Assembly: GCA_016194725.1 (NCBI GenBank)
Contig: JACQAW010000099.1
Location: 1-15,393, forward strand
Reading direction: 5' to 3'
Length of the DNA stretch: 15,393 nt
Origin: Deltaproteobacteria bacterium
GTDB taxonomy: Bacteria > Bdellovibrionota > UBA1018 > UBA923
Numbering within the stretch: position 1 is the stretch's first letter; each line of letters begins with the position of its first letter. Positions 7,704 through 15,234 of the stretch are shown here, piece by piece. A program made the translations under genes and the position numbers. A model generated the notes under the pieces. It did no database searches. It had not been told where the DNA came from and saw only the letters and a program-made list of their open reading frames with translations.

Positions 7704-8441
7704 ATGCGTCCACTTTTCACCGGCAAACCGGGTTTGCTCGTCATGGCCGTGCTTTGCGCCGCCGTGGTGGTTTTAGCCGCGAGGTCCGCGGTAGCGGATT
7801 CAACGAAGATATTCGACGCCACTGTTGATTGGCATTGGAGCCAGGACTTCGGTTCTGTCGTAACCGAGGGCGCACGGCTCAATGCGATCGAAGAGGCCTT
7901 TCGCAAGTGTCGCGCGGCGGGGCATGCGCTCTGCACGCTCGGCAGCGTTGAGCAGACCTCCTCGGGAGGTGAAAACGACGGTCAATGGCACCTTCGTTAT
8001 GAAGCCGTGATCCAGGCACTGGACGGGCTCCCCCTCATCAAAGGCCAAGTCTTCACCAATAGCATGTCTGTTCATAACGAAGGAAGCGTCGAGAATCTCG
8101 CGAGCATGGCCGCGAAGTCGACGGCGCTGGAGAATGCCCTGGGAAGTTGCGTAAGGTCAGGCTCAAACTTCTGCGTCATTCTTGGGCTCAATTATACAGA
8201 AGTGAACCAGGTACATGCCGATGGACATAACTACACGACCGCCACAGCCAGCGTCCAAGGGTATTCCCTGAACGACAAGTATCTGAAAAGCCTCATGGCG
8301 GTTTCAGCACACAATTCAGGCGACACCCGAAATGTAAATGCGAAGAGTGACGAGGATCACAGCGCAACAAAACAAAGTGTCGTCGTAGCTGGGTCTCAAT
8401 TGCCAGCAGAGTCGCCCGTGGGCAGCAAGCAGAAGATCTAG
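7704..8441 (+). CDS. Exported Cys-containing protein of unknown function with internal duplication
   Basis: This is a 245-residue protein. A signal peptide covers about residues 1-32 (hydrophobic core LLVMAVLCAAVVVLA, then ARSAVADS). The mature part has two similar halves. EGARLNAIEEAFRKCRAAGH is followed by ALCTLGS in the first; AAKSTALENALGSCVRSGSN is followed by FCVILGL in the second. Each therefore shows the pattern A..AL..A...C..SG...C..LG and then a polar strand region ending near Gln-Ala or Gln-Gly. The paired cysteines suggest one disulfide per half. The last ~50 residues are polar and probably disordered. I do not recognise the family. It is preceded by repeat copy A and followed 11 nt later by another exported protein, so the two are probably co-transcribed. 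Confidence 0.75.
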   Translation: MRPLFTGKPGLLVMAVLCAAVVVLAARSAVADSTKIFDATVDWHWSQDFGSVVTEGARLNAIEEAFRKCRAAGHALCTLGSVEQTSSGGENDGQWHLRYEAVIQALDGLPLIKGQVFTNSMSVHNEGSVENLASMAAKSTALENALGSCVRSGSNFCVILGLNYTEVNQVHADGHNYTTATASVQGYSLNDKYLKSLMAVSAHNSGDTRNVNAKSDEDHSATKQSVVVAGSQLPAESPVGSKQKI

Positions 8442-8452
8442 AGGAGAACGAA

Positions 8453-9052
8453 ATGTCATACCTAAAAAGATCAATGGTAATGTTGCTGATGGTCGCGCTG
8501 CCGTTTCAGGCCAACGCCGCGACCGTTTGTGAGGACGCGCTGGCCCTGAAAAAGAATATAGAAACCGTTCTGGCGCTCCTTCCGACGCATTTCGAGCCTG
8601 AAGCGGTGCCCACTCCTGCGCAGATTCAAGCTTATTACTGCCCCTGGATCAAGGAACACGAGATTCCTTATCTCAACCGGCAAGCCTCGCTTCTCAAACG
8701 AGTCTCGGATCGCCACTGGGGCGGCATCGGAGATTTCTTTTTTAAGAACGAAGGTGGGCAATTCCTGTTCGCGGCCTCGCTGGGCACCGTTCTGATCCCG
8801 TTGATTTTTACCGACCTCGTCCCGCGACACTCGATCAATATTCACGTCGATGCGCTCAACATGAGCATTCTTCTGCATGACGGGAGCGACGGGCTCTCGC
8901 TTTTCTGCGCCCATGGCTCCGGCGATCACCTTGAATTCGACACGGGTTTCCCCGTCAATGACAGCAAGGCAAGGGAAAACCTGGGCAACATCCGGGACGG
9001 CTACGGCGATTCCCTGCTCAAGGATTTTGGCTGTATCAAGGGTCCTCGGTAA
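8453..9052 (+). CDS. Small exported protein of unknown function
   Basis: This is a 199-residue protein with a clear signal peptide (MLLMVALPFQANAA, cleavage near residue 23). An ideal GAGGAG site (8441-8446) overlaps the previous stop region. The mature protein has Cys residues in VCEDAL, YYCPWI, LFCAHG and FGCIKG, which could form two disulfides. It also has one hydrophobic stretch (FLFAASLGTVLIPLIF, ~residues 102-118) that may be a membrane segment or a buried helix. No known domain is recognised. The 11-nt spacing to the upstream gene points to an operon, so both proteins likely serve the same envelope process. It ends convergently against the DUF4832 gene; no convincing terminator was seen between them. 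Confidence 0.75.
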   Translation: MSYLKRSMVMLLMVALPFQANAATVCEDALALKKNIETVLALLPTHFEPEAVPTPAQIQAYYCPWIKEHEIPYLNRQASLLKRVSDRHWGGIGDFFFKNEGGQFLFAASLGTVLIPLIFTDLVPRHSINIHVDALNMSILLHDGSDGLSLFCAHGSGDHLEFDTGFPVNDSKARENLGNIRDGYGDSLLKDFGCIKGPR

Positions 9053-9142
9053 ACGCATCTTGTCACGGCAATGATAATCACAGTGCTGTGGCTACTTGAT
9101 GCCCCAGATTTGGAATTATTTTCGCTAACGGGCTCCGGGTGG

Positions 9143-10741
9143 CTACTTGTGAGGGCAGGCAGGAACAGGGGAGTCGCCCGCGAGCAGTTCGTCGCTGAGC
9201 TGATTGGTGCCGTCGGCGCCATGCCAAACGTCGCCTCCATTCGCGAACTGGATGGCGTTCTTCGGGTCATTGAAGCTTTGCTTGCAGTTTTCGCTGCGCG
9301 CGGTTTCATCGGCGTCTTTTTCATCGTGGTTCGTCGGATCGCAGCCGTCGGGCAGGCTCATCGAAACGCCGCATTTGCCCTTCGGCAGATTCGGCGGCAC
9401 TGGAACGCCCGCGTCCACGGTGTGGTCCTGGTCCGGTTGCCAGCTCCTGGCGTCTTCGCCTTTCAGGGCTATGGGCTTCGATTTCCATCCGCCCTCGCAT
9501 TTGAAAACAGCGAACACGGGACGTGAGGCGTAGGGCGCGGCGAAGCCATCGTTGTGAATCACCGCTTTCAGATGAAAGACCGTGTTGGGTTTAAGCTGCG
9601 AGTCCATGGTCGTGCTTTTGAGCGAAAACCGGTAACCCAGGTGCGACATGATCTGATCGTAGCAGCCGTCGGCCTTCCACTGCGGAAAAACCTTATCCGA
9701 GACTCCCGCCGTGAGATAACTGAAATGCAGCTGCTTGAGCTCGGCCAGCGCGGTCGCGCAGTCGGTGCGAGGCGGATTGCTTCTGCAAAGCTCGCCGCCC
9801 ACGGGCGCGGTCGACGCGACCTTGCCGATGTCGTCCTTCTCCTTCGAGCGCGCAGCCTGGGAATCGCCCTCATAGGTGCCGGCGTCGTGGTCGCTGGCGA
9901 GAAAGCAGTCATTGTCCAGCCCCACTCGCGACTGCTCGGCGGAGTCGAACCCCAGCTGATCGCGCGCCTTGGGCGTGCGCAGGGAGATCGGCCCGGGATA
10001 GCTTTTGAGCATGGCGTCCATCAGCCCACGGCGCGCCTGAATGGCTTTAGCGTCCTGGTCGCTTAGGCCATTGGTGGAAGAGTGTCCTTCACCCCAAAGT
10101 CCGACGAACCCCTCGGCAATCGAAACGACATCGGAATTGCGGCGCAGGACCGGGCCTAGCTGCTTGAGGTGCCTGACCACGGTGTCGTCCGAGGCATCGT
10201 CGAAGTTATTCCAGGGTTCGCCCTTTTTTTTGTCCTGGTCGCACACCACTGCTTTGCCGCCGTAAGTAGGCTCTCCGCTCGGGGGCTGGCAGCCGTAAGC
10301 ATAGGCGAAGCGCAGAATGATTTTGAGATGGTCCTTGCGAGCTCTGGCCAGCTTCTCGTCCAGGTCTTTCAGGAAGCTGGGCGGAAGCTCTTCGCCCCTC
10401 TTGTAAGCATCGAGGCGAATGTACATTCGCCCCTCGGTGGCGCCTTGGGAGATCGGCCAGTGCGAGCTGTATTCGCCTTCGCCCTGGTTTTTGAGAAGAT
10501 CGGGCGCAAACCCGGTACCGGGCGACTGAACGCGTCCCTCGATCGTGGAGTAAGTCTGTGTCAGCTCTGCGGGCATGCAGGCGAAAGCATCGGGGCAGGG
10601 CTTGGATGACAGCATCCGGTCCATCTTTTTTGGAACGTTCAGCGTGGAGTCAATGGCATCGGTTGGCGTCGATGACGCCGTGTCTGCCAACGCGAGAGGC
10701 AAGGTAAATAATGCGAGCAGAATCTCAAGGTGAATCCCCAC
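9143..10741 (-). CDS. Exported DUF4874/DUF4832-family protein
   Basis: This is a 532-residue protein with an N-terminal hydrophobic signal (LEILLALFTLPLALADT). Residues ~65-250 match the DUF4874 pattern: SPGTGF, then MYIRLDAYKRG, a KIILRFAYAY strand and GFVGLWGEGH (211-220) with a Glu that could be catalytic. Residues ~255-500 match DUF4832: LDNDCFLASDHDAGTYE and a GGELC motif, followed by a beta-rich C-terminal region. The family has a TIM-barrel-like, glycosidase-resembling fold, but I know of no established reaction, so a role on glycans is inference. The start is a GTG with only a weak G-rich site before it; an in-frame TAA, the stop of the upstream gene, is 14 codons upstream. It probably forms an operon with the propeller/HEAT gene, 42 nt away. 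Confidence 0.85.
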   Translation of the reverse strand: MGIHLEILLALFTLPLALADTASSTPTDAIDSTLNVPKKMDRMLSSKPCPDAFACMPAELTQTYSTIEGRVQSPGTGFAPDLLKNQGEGEYSSHWPISQGATEGRMYIRLDAYKRGEELPPSFLKDLDEKLARARKDHLKIILRFAYAYGCQPPSGEPTYGGKAVVCDQDKKKGEPWNNFDDASDDTVVRHLKQLGPVLRRNSDVVSIAEGFVGLWGEGHSSTNGLSDQDAKAIQARRGLMDAMLKSYPGPISLRTPKARDQLGFDSAEQSRVGLDNDCFLASDHDAGTYEGDSQAARSKEKDDIGKVASTAPVGGELCRSNPPRTDCATALAELKQLHFSYLTAGVSDKVFPQWKADGCYDQIMSHLGYRFSLKSTTMDSQLKPNTVFHLKAVIHNDGFAAPYASRPVFAVFKCEGGWKSKPIALKGEDARSWQPDQDHTVDAGVPVPPNLPKGKCGVSMSLPDGCDPTNHDEKDADETARSENCKQSFNDPKNAIQFANGGDVWHGADGTNQLSDELLAGDSPVPACPHK

Positions 10742-10783
10742 CCGACCATTGTACCGTATCGGGCCGCCACCGGCGGCGCCACT

Positions 10784-12370
10784 TTATTTTGGCGGGCCGG
10801 CAAGCACTTTCTTGCCTACATGCTCGCAAACGTAAGTCTTCTTGATGCAATCAGGCAACATCGCGCGCGTGGCCGATCCCTGTGGATCGATCTTCGCGAT
10901 GGCCGCAATGACCAGCGCGAGGGCATCGCCTCGGATGGCCGAGCCTTCAATCGCCGAATAGATCAGGTTCGGAACGGCCGCAGCCGCGGCCGTTCCGAAC
11001 TTCGTAAGTGCCTTTACCGCGTAGCCGATGCCGCCGTGGTAAGACTGCTGACGCTTTTTCAAGAGCTCGGTGAAGAGCGCGATCGCCCAGGTATCGCTGG
11101 GCTTGAGCTTGTCGATCTCGGCTTGGATGGCGAGATGATCGCGATCGTGCCAATTATCCTTGGCGAGCTCCGTCTCGAGGCGCGTGCGGTTGGCGGCAAG
11201 CGAGGGCCTGGCGAGCGATACCGGCAAGAGCGAGCCGATCTGAAACTGGGAAGAGCCGAACGGCGAGACGAAGTCCTGCTGAACGATGAGGCGAGGGGTC
11301 GCCGCCGAGGCGTCATAAACGGCCAGCTGGTGCCCTGCGGCCACGTACAGCCTGTCGGCGTCGGACGCCAGCGCGAACGTGTGCGAAGATCCCTTTAGCC
11401 AGTCGAGGTCGAAGGTGGAAAGCGTGAGCTCTTTTCCATTCCAGCTGACGCGTGCAAGCCGGGGGCCGCTGTTCCTCTGCTCGAGCACGAGCCAGAACGG
11501 CGCGGTCTGCGTCGCGGCAGCAACTGAAGCGCCCTCTGGAAGCGCGATCTCGGCAGCAGGCACCGCGAGCCGCGAAAACGAGTGAAACGCCACGGCCGGG
11601 GGGGACGCGCCGAAACTCGTCTTCACCATGAACCAGCCCTGGTGACCGCTGTCGACGACGACCCGGAGCGCGTGGAAAGGGGGCTTTTCCACGGGCTCTT
11701 CGTGGCTTGTGATCCTAATGTCCGCCGGATTCGAGAAGTCGACCCTCATATGGCGAATCACCGTGGGAAAATTGCAGCCGCCCGCGCAGTGGGTGTAGGC
11801 GTTGGGATTGTCGATCACGACATTGTGGAGCTTGTCGCCTTCCTGCGCGAACTCGGGCGAGAGCATGACGTGGCGGGGCGCCTGCTCGAGAGATTTTTCG
11901 CCGAGCTTCTTCAGCCGCGAGTCGAGCGCGATGAGTTTGCCCCTTTCGAAGATGAGCAGCGCCTTGTCTGATGCGAAAAGCGCGGCCGTCGAGCCGGAGG
12001 CGCCGAAGCCGAATGGGCCTATCGAATACTTCTCGCCAATCGCGCCCGTCACCGGGTCAAGCTCATTGAGCTGGCCGTAGGTCGAGTTGCCGAAGAGCTT
12101 TCCGTCAAGCGCGACGACTTTCGTTGGATTCGCCATGCTGCCGCCGCCCTCGTCGGCGCGCATGAGCCGAATCTGCTGGCCGTCCACGACATGGGTAATG
12201 ATGCGCCCGTCGAGAAGCTGGTAGCGCCCGGCGCTCTCGGAGAAAACCAGGCGTCCGTAGCCGCCGAAGCTCGAACCGGTGAGAAAGAGCAGATCGGGGA
12301 GCGCGGGCTCGGCGGCGTTTCCCAAGCCGGGAAGCAGGAAGAATAGCAGGGCCAAAGCAATGGATCGCAT
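10784..12370 (-). CDS. Exported propeller-like protein with C-terminal HEAT-type repeats
   Basis: The chosen start (ATG 12370) gives 528 residues beginning with a strong signal peptide (MRSIALALLFFLLPGLGNAA). A longer reading from 12499 would run back through repeat copy B and is unlikely. Residues ~25-375 have repeated short strands with Asp/Gly turns (VVALDGKLFG, LIALDSRLKKLG, FALASDADRLYVAAGHQLAVYDAS), suggesting a beta-propeller. Residues ~425-500 are helical, with a HEAT-like signature GYAVKALTKFGTAAAAAVPN and a second unit near IRGDALALVIAAIAKI. Cys195/Cys199 and Cys508/Cys515 may form disulfides. No catalytic motif is visible, and a binding role in the periplasm is likely. No clear ribosome binding site precedes 12370, so the start rests on the signal peptide. 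Confidence 0.7.
   Translation of the reverse strand: MRSIALALLFFLLPGLGNAAEPALPDLLFLTGSSFGGYGRLVFSESAGRYQLLDGRIITHVVDGQQIRLMRADEGGGSMANPTKVVALDGKLFGNSTYGQLNELDPVTGAIGEKYSIGPFGFGASGSTAALFASDKALLIFERGKLIALDSRLKKLGEKSLEQAPRHVMLSPEFAQEGDKLHNVVIDNPNAYTHCAGGCNFPTVIRHMRVDFSNPADIRITSHEEPVEKPPFHALRVVVDSGHQGWFMVKTSFGASPPAVAFHSFSRLAVPAAEIALPEGASVAAATQTAPFWLVLEQRNSGPRLARVSWNGKELTLSTFDLDWLKGSSHTFALASDADRLYVAAGHQLAVYDASAATPRLIVQQDFVSPFGSSQFQIGSLLPVSLARPSLAANRTRLETELAKDNWHDRDHLAIQAEIDKLKPSDTWAIALFTELLKKRQQSYHGGIGYAVKALTKFGTAAAAAVPNLIYSAIEGSAIRGDALALVIAAIAKIDPQGSATRAMLPDCIKKTYVCEHVGKKVLAGPPK
10967..11000. repeat. Perfect 15-bp inverted repeat with 4-nt loop inside the HEAT gene
   Basis: The left arm GTTCGGAACGGCCGC (10967-10981) is exactly complementary to the right arm GCGGCCGTTCCGAAC (10986-11000), with loop AGCC between. 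On the minus strand it encodes the F-G-T-A-A-A-A-A-V-P-N stretch of the HEAT-like repeat. The hairpin would be very stable in RNA. No T-run follows it, so it is not a standard terminator. Confidence 0.9.
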
Positions 12371-12427
12371 GAGAACAGGATACCACTGGTTTCGGGAAGC
12401 AGCGCTTTTCCACGAGATAAGTTCAAA

Positions 12428-12613
12428 GGTGAATCTCAAATAGACAGTGTTCTGCCACGAGGAGTGGTCCCCACAGTTAAGACTCAGGCCGGTACCCATC
12501 TCACCGGAAGACCGTGGGCCGCGCCTGCGGCAAGGTTGCCATTGAAATCAATACACTGACTTCCGGTGCCGGTTTTTCAGCGCCCCCGGGCCAGCGAGGC
12601 CTGGCAATTGCAA
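12428..12613 (+). repeat. Duplicated leader element, copy B
   Basis: This is the second copy of the 186-bp element, about 93 % identical to 7492-7677 with no gap. It ends 23 nt before the ATG at 12637, again just before the ribosome binding site. Hairpins at 12489-12507 and 12518-12531 are preserved. The left end lies 57 nt from the start of the divergent minus-strand gene, so the element could also influence that promoter. The sequences downstream of the two copies encode unrelated proteins, so only the leader was duplicated or transferred. Confidence 0.9.
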
Positions 12614-12625
12614 TTCCCTTCACTT

Positions 12626-12631
12626 GGAGAG
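12626..12631 (+). promoter_or_regulatory. Ribosome binding site deciding the start at 12637
   Basis: GGAGAG lies 5 nt before ATG 12637. The same frame is open upstream to a GTG at 12514 within the repeat, but this site and the signal peptide favour 12637. Confidence 0.7.
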
Positions 12632-12636
12632 AATTT

Positions 12637-13758
12637 ATGATATCGAAAACAATCATTGCAGTCCTTGCCGTGTCCGCATCCTCCGCATTGGCGGATGGAT
12701 CTGCCATAATCACGCCAGTGGTCATCACCGGAGGTTCGCCGACCGCGCCCGTTTGCGTGGTGCCCAAGATCATTTCACCGGGCTCGGGCTGTTGCAGCTA
12801 TTCGATCGCCAATAACGTGACAAAGAAATTCGAAACCTACAACCAGCCCGGCCATGTCTTTGGCAACGAAGACGATGCACGCGCGTATGCCGGAACAGTG
12901 CACGCGAAGATGCCGTTTTTCGAGCCCATTGGCTCGGGCGAAAGGCTGGTCGGTGGCTGGTTCTATGACAATGGCGGCTTTCACGCGGCGGCTGATTACA
13001 TGAAAAACGACCTGAGCACCAGCACCGACCCGTCGTTTCTTGTGCATGCCGTGGCCAACGGCAAGGTGCTGAGCGTCTACTGGGACGACTGGCTCGGCAA
13101 CACCGTGGTAGTCGAGCATACGGCAGGCGACGGCTCGAAATACCGCAGCGTCTACAATCACGTTCGCAACGGCTTCACCAATGACCTGGCGCACGCGCGA
13201 GCCATCGATCTGAGCAAGTACGGAAACCCGCCCGACACGTCGAACTGGTCAAAGTACAAAAAATACGCGATGAACCCGAATCCCGACCCGCGCTTCTGGG
13301 GCGGCGACGATCAGGTCGTGCTGGTCAAGGTAGGCGATCAGGTCAGCAGCGGTCAGGTGATCGCGCACTCCGGCGACACGGGCGCAGGCGGCGCCGGCAA
13401 TGGCCTGGATGTGAACGGGAACCCGACCGATTCCCGCACGGCTAACGTCCATCTGCATCTTTTCGTCGCCGTTCCGCATCCCACGATCGTCGGACGTTGG
13501 ATGTTCATCGATCCGTACGGCGTGTACCAGCAAGTAAACACGGGCTGTTACGCGCTCCTGAAAGACACCTGGTATCAGCGCCTGTATGCGGCTTATTATC
13601 CGTCGTTTCACAACATCTCGGCTATGCTTCTCGACAAGTATCAGGATTACTATCGCGGCATGGGCATGGGAATGCGCACGCTGGGCCCGTTTCGGCGCGA
13701 TCTGGAAAAAGACAAGCGGCGAAGCCTATTTTGTCTTTCACAAGCTGGGCGACGCTGA
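12637..13758 (+). CDS. Exported M23 (LytM-type) metallopeptidase, C-terminus frameshifted
   Basis: As read, 373 residues. A signal peptide (MISKTIIAVLAVSASSALAD) is followed by a Cys-containing linker. The M23 domain spans ~residues 100-295. HAAAD (116-120) supplies the first His and Asp ligands, and HLH (272-274) the last motif. Between them lie VVVEH (157-161), a YNH (173-175) and the typical GDQVSSGQVIAHSGDTG hairpin (233-249). M23 enzymes cut peptide cross-links, usually in peptidoglycan, using zinc, and all expected ligands are present here. From about residue 350 the frame is probably wrong: it ends in a basic tail (DLEKDKRRS...) at 13758, while a neighbouring frame continues with a plausible repeat domain to 14167. 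The intended product would be about 509 residues. The leader is repeat copy B. Confidence 0.82.
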   Translation: MISKTIIAVLAVSASSALADGSAIITPVVITGGSPTAPVCVVPKIISPGSGCCSYSIANNVTKKFETYNQPGHVFGNEDDARAYAGTVHAKMPFFEPIGSGERLVGGWFYDNGGFHAAADYMKNDLSTSTDPSFLVHAVANGKVLSVYWDDWLGNTVVVEHTAGDGSKYRSVYNHVRNGFTNDLAHARAIDLSKYGNPPDTSNWSKYKKYAMNPNPDPRFWGGDDQVVLVKVGDQVSSGQVIAHSGDTGAGGAGNGLDVNGNPTDSRTANVHLHLFVAVPHPTIVGRWMFIDPYGVYQQVNTGCYALLKDTWYQRLYAAYYPSFHNISAMLLDKYQDYYRGMGMGMRTLGPFRRDLEKDKRRSLFCLSQAGRR

Positions 13759-14167
13759 CTTCAATAGTCAGGTCAATCAGCTGGTCGGCACCCAGCATTA
13801 CCGCATTGAAGACCATATGGCCTACGTCTGGAACGGCGTGCGTCGGCATGCAGCGATCTTCGTGAAAGATGGCTCGAGTAATTTCGTTTACGCCTTCAAC
13901 TACTCGCCAGTCGATTATCAGAATTTTTTCAACTGGGCCTATGGCGCGGGTTACCGCCAGACGAGTCTTTACGTCGCGGAAGTCAGCGGCGGCGAAAGCA
14001 TGGGCGGAGAGTTCTATGCGTTACCGGGTTCGTGGCCCGTTCACTGGGGCTTGTCGGCAGCTCAGTACCAGCAGGTATTTTCAGACTATGACTCCAAGGG
14101 CTATCAACTCTACAAGGTTCAGGGTTATAACAACTCCCGGACTTATGATGCGATTTGGCTGAAATAA
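13688..14167 (+). pseudogene. C-terminal BTRD1-like tandem-repeat domain of the M23 protein, in another frame
   Basis: This open frame has no start signal of its own and overlaps the end of the M23 reading. It contains the tail of one repeat (RFGAIWKKTSGEA) and three more units: HKLGDADFNSQVNQL to RRHAAIFVK, YSPVDYQNFFNWAYGAGYR to GGEFYAL, and GLSAAQYQQVFSDYDSKGYQ to TYDAIWLK. The pattern (aromatic-rich strand, S/T..QYQ..F....GYR, then a Y-A-x-I-W strand) resembles the ~45-residue bacterial tandem repeat BTRD1. From 12637 to the stop at 14167 is 1531 bases, one more than a multiple of three, so a single extra base near 13660-13695 would explain the break. It could be a sequencing error, a true mutation or a programmed shift. 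The domain presumably binds a surface ligand. Confidence 0.7.
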
Positions 14168-14181
14168 GATTGCTTGGTGAC

Positions 14182-14187
14182 GGAGGA
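14182..14187 (+). promoter_or_regulatory. Ribosome binding site deciding the start at 14191
   Basis: GGAGGA just before ATG 14191 favours it over an in-frame ATG at 14155, which lies inside the preceding reading frame. Confidence 0.65.
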
Positions 14188-14190
14188 ATC

Positions 14191-15159
14191 ATGAAAAGCC
14201 GGGCCTGGCTGCTCAAAGCGAAACTTCAGCTTCCAGGCGTGCTGGCCGTGGCCTGTTTTGCATCTTCGCTCGGTCTGCTCGCGGCGCAAGCAGGAGCGCA
14301 AGGCCTGACGCCCACCTGCGAAGTTCTGCTCACGACACCGGCGGCACCCGACCCTGAGCTGCTCCAGTCAATCCGCACCATCGAAAAGCTCGGCGCAAAG
14401 GGCGGATGGTTTACCGCGGTCTCGCCATTTTCCACTGATGGCAGGCCCGCCTCATTCTATCTCTTGCAGTCGTTGCCGGACAAGGCCGACGCCTCGGCCC
14501 AGCTCTTTCTGCTGCACGTTGAGCATGGACGCGAATTTCTCGCCGCACTGCTTAAGGCGCGGGTACCGATCGTCCTCGGCACGATACCCATCGAATCGCA
14601 GGTCGAGGCCGCTGCGCTCGGCCACGACGTGGCCTTTGCCACCGACGCGCTGGCGGCTGCGGGAATCAACGACCAGGGCACCGTGATTCTTTTGCAGCCC
14701 AGCGCCGGCAAGTACGTGCTTGCTCACGAATATCGCCACTGGCGCGACTTCGAGGACCATGATTTCGAAACGAAACTCTATGCCGATCTCAAGCCGTTTT
14801 TTGAGGCGTCATACCTCACCAATGAAGACAAAAATCTGCTCGTCCGAATCATCTGGGAAATGAGAGGCCATGCCACTCAACGAATGGCAGCTCTCGAAGA
14901 CGCTGCGCGGCACCTTTCTTACCTGAATCGCGCAGGCGCGGTGATCGATGGTCCTGCGAAAGAGCTCGCTTCGAATTACGACTTCGAGGCTGGCCAGGCC
15001 ATCAGCCTCTTCAAGCAGGCGTACGGGACGGCGCTGCGCGCGATTGTCGTAAAGACGAAAGCGGGCGCACCGAATGACATCGATCTGCTCGCGCGTATTT
15101 TCTCGACGTACGACCCGTCGAAGAGCGGCGAATTCGGGCTTTCCGCCATGCTGAAATGA
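14191..15159 (+). CDS. Exported putative zinc metallopeptidase with HExxH motif
   Basis: This is a 322-residue protein. The N-terminal region (residues ~14-37, VLAVACFASSLGLLAAQAGAQG) is a signal peptide. Residues 179-183 are HEYRH in the context VLAHEYRHWRDFEDHDFE, a zincin-type HExxH motif at the end of a helix. Possible further ligands are Glu223 in IIWEMRGHATQRM or the Asp/His run at 189-190. The rest is helical without a recognised domain. I cannot assign a peptidase family. It begins 23 nt after the stop of the M23/BTRD1-like gene and is probably co-transcribed with it, so two exported metal-dependent hydrolases may act together in the envelope. The motif could occur by chance in a non-enzyme, but the surrounding sequence fits well. 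Confidence 0.7.
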   Translation: MKSRAWLLKAKLQLPGVLAVACFASSLGLLAAQAGAQGLTPTCEVLLTTPAAPDPELLQSIRTIEKLGAKGGWFTAVSPFSTDGRPASFYLLQSLPDKADASAQLFLLHVEHGREFLAALLKARVPIVLGTIPIESQVEAAALGHDVAFATDALAAAGINDQGTVILLQPSAGKYVLAHEYRHWRDFEDHDFETKLYADLKPFFEASYLTNEDKNLLVRIIWEMRGHATQRMAALEDAARHLSYLNRAGAVIDGPAKELASNYDFEAGQAISLFKQAYGTALRAIVVKTKAGAPNDIDLLARIFSTYDPSKSGEFGLSAMLK

Positions 15160-15234
15160 GTTTTAAACCCCTCGGACTGACGGGATCAGACATGCCCCAG
15201 GTCAAACACAAACACCGCGCCTCCGCTCAAACTT

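Noticed and set aside
9079..9090. CACAG-TG-CTGTG inverted repeat as terminator between convergent genes
   Set aside because: The stem is short and no T-run follows on either strand.
9088..9151. 11-bp direct repeat gtggctacttg near the end of the DUF4832 gene
   Set aside because: Too short to separate from chance, and one copy overlaps coding sequence.
9554..10066. Open frames on the plus strand opposite the DUF4832 and HEAT genes
   Set aside because: They follow GC-rich codon bias of the real minus-strand genes and show no domain or start signal.
10784..12499. Longer reading of the propeller/HEAT gene starting at 12499
   Set aside because: The extra 43 residues run through repeat copy B, have no binding site, and would bury a good signal peptide that begins at 12370.
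15160..15234. Terminator between the HExxH gene and the partial minus-strand gene
   Set aside because: The only candidate (gacatgccccaggtc) pairs imperfectly and has no T-run.
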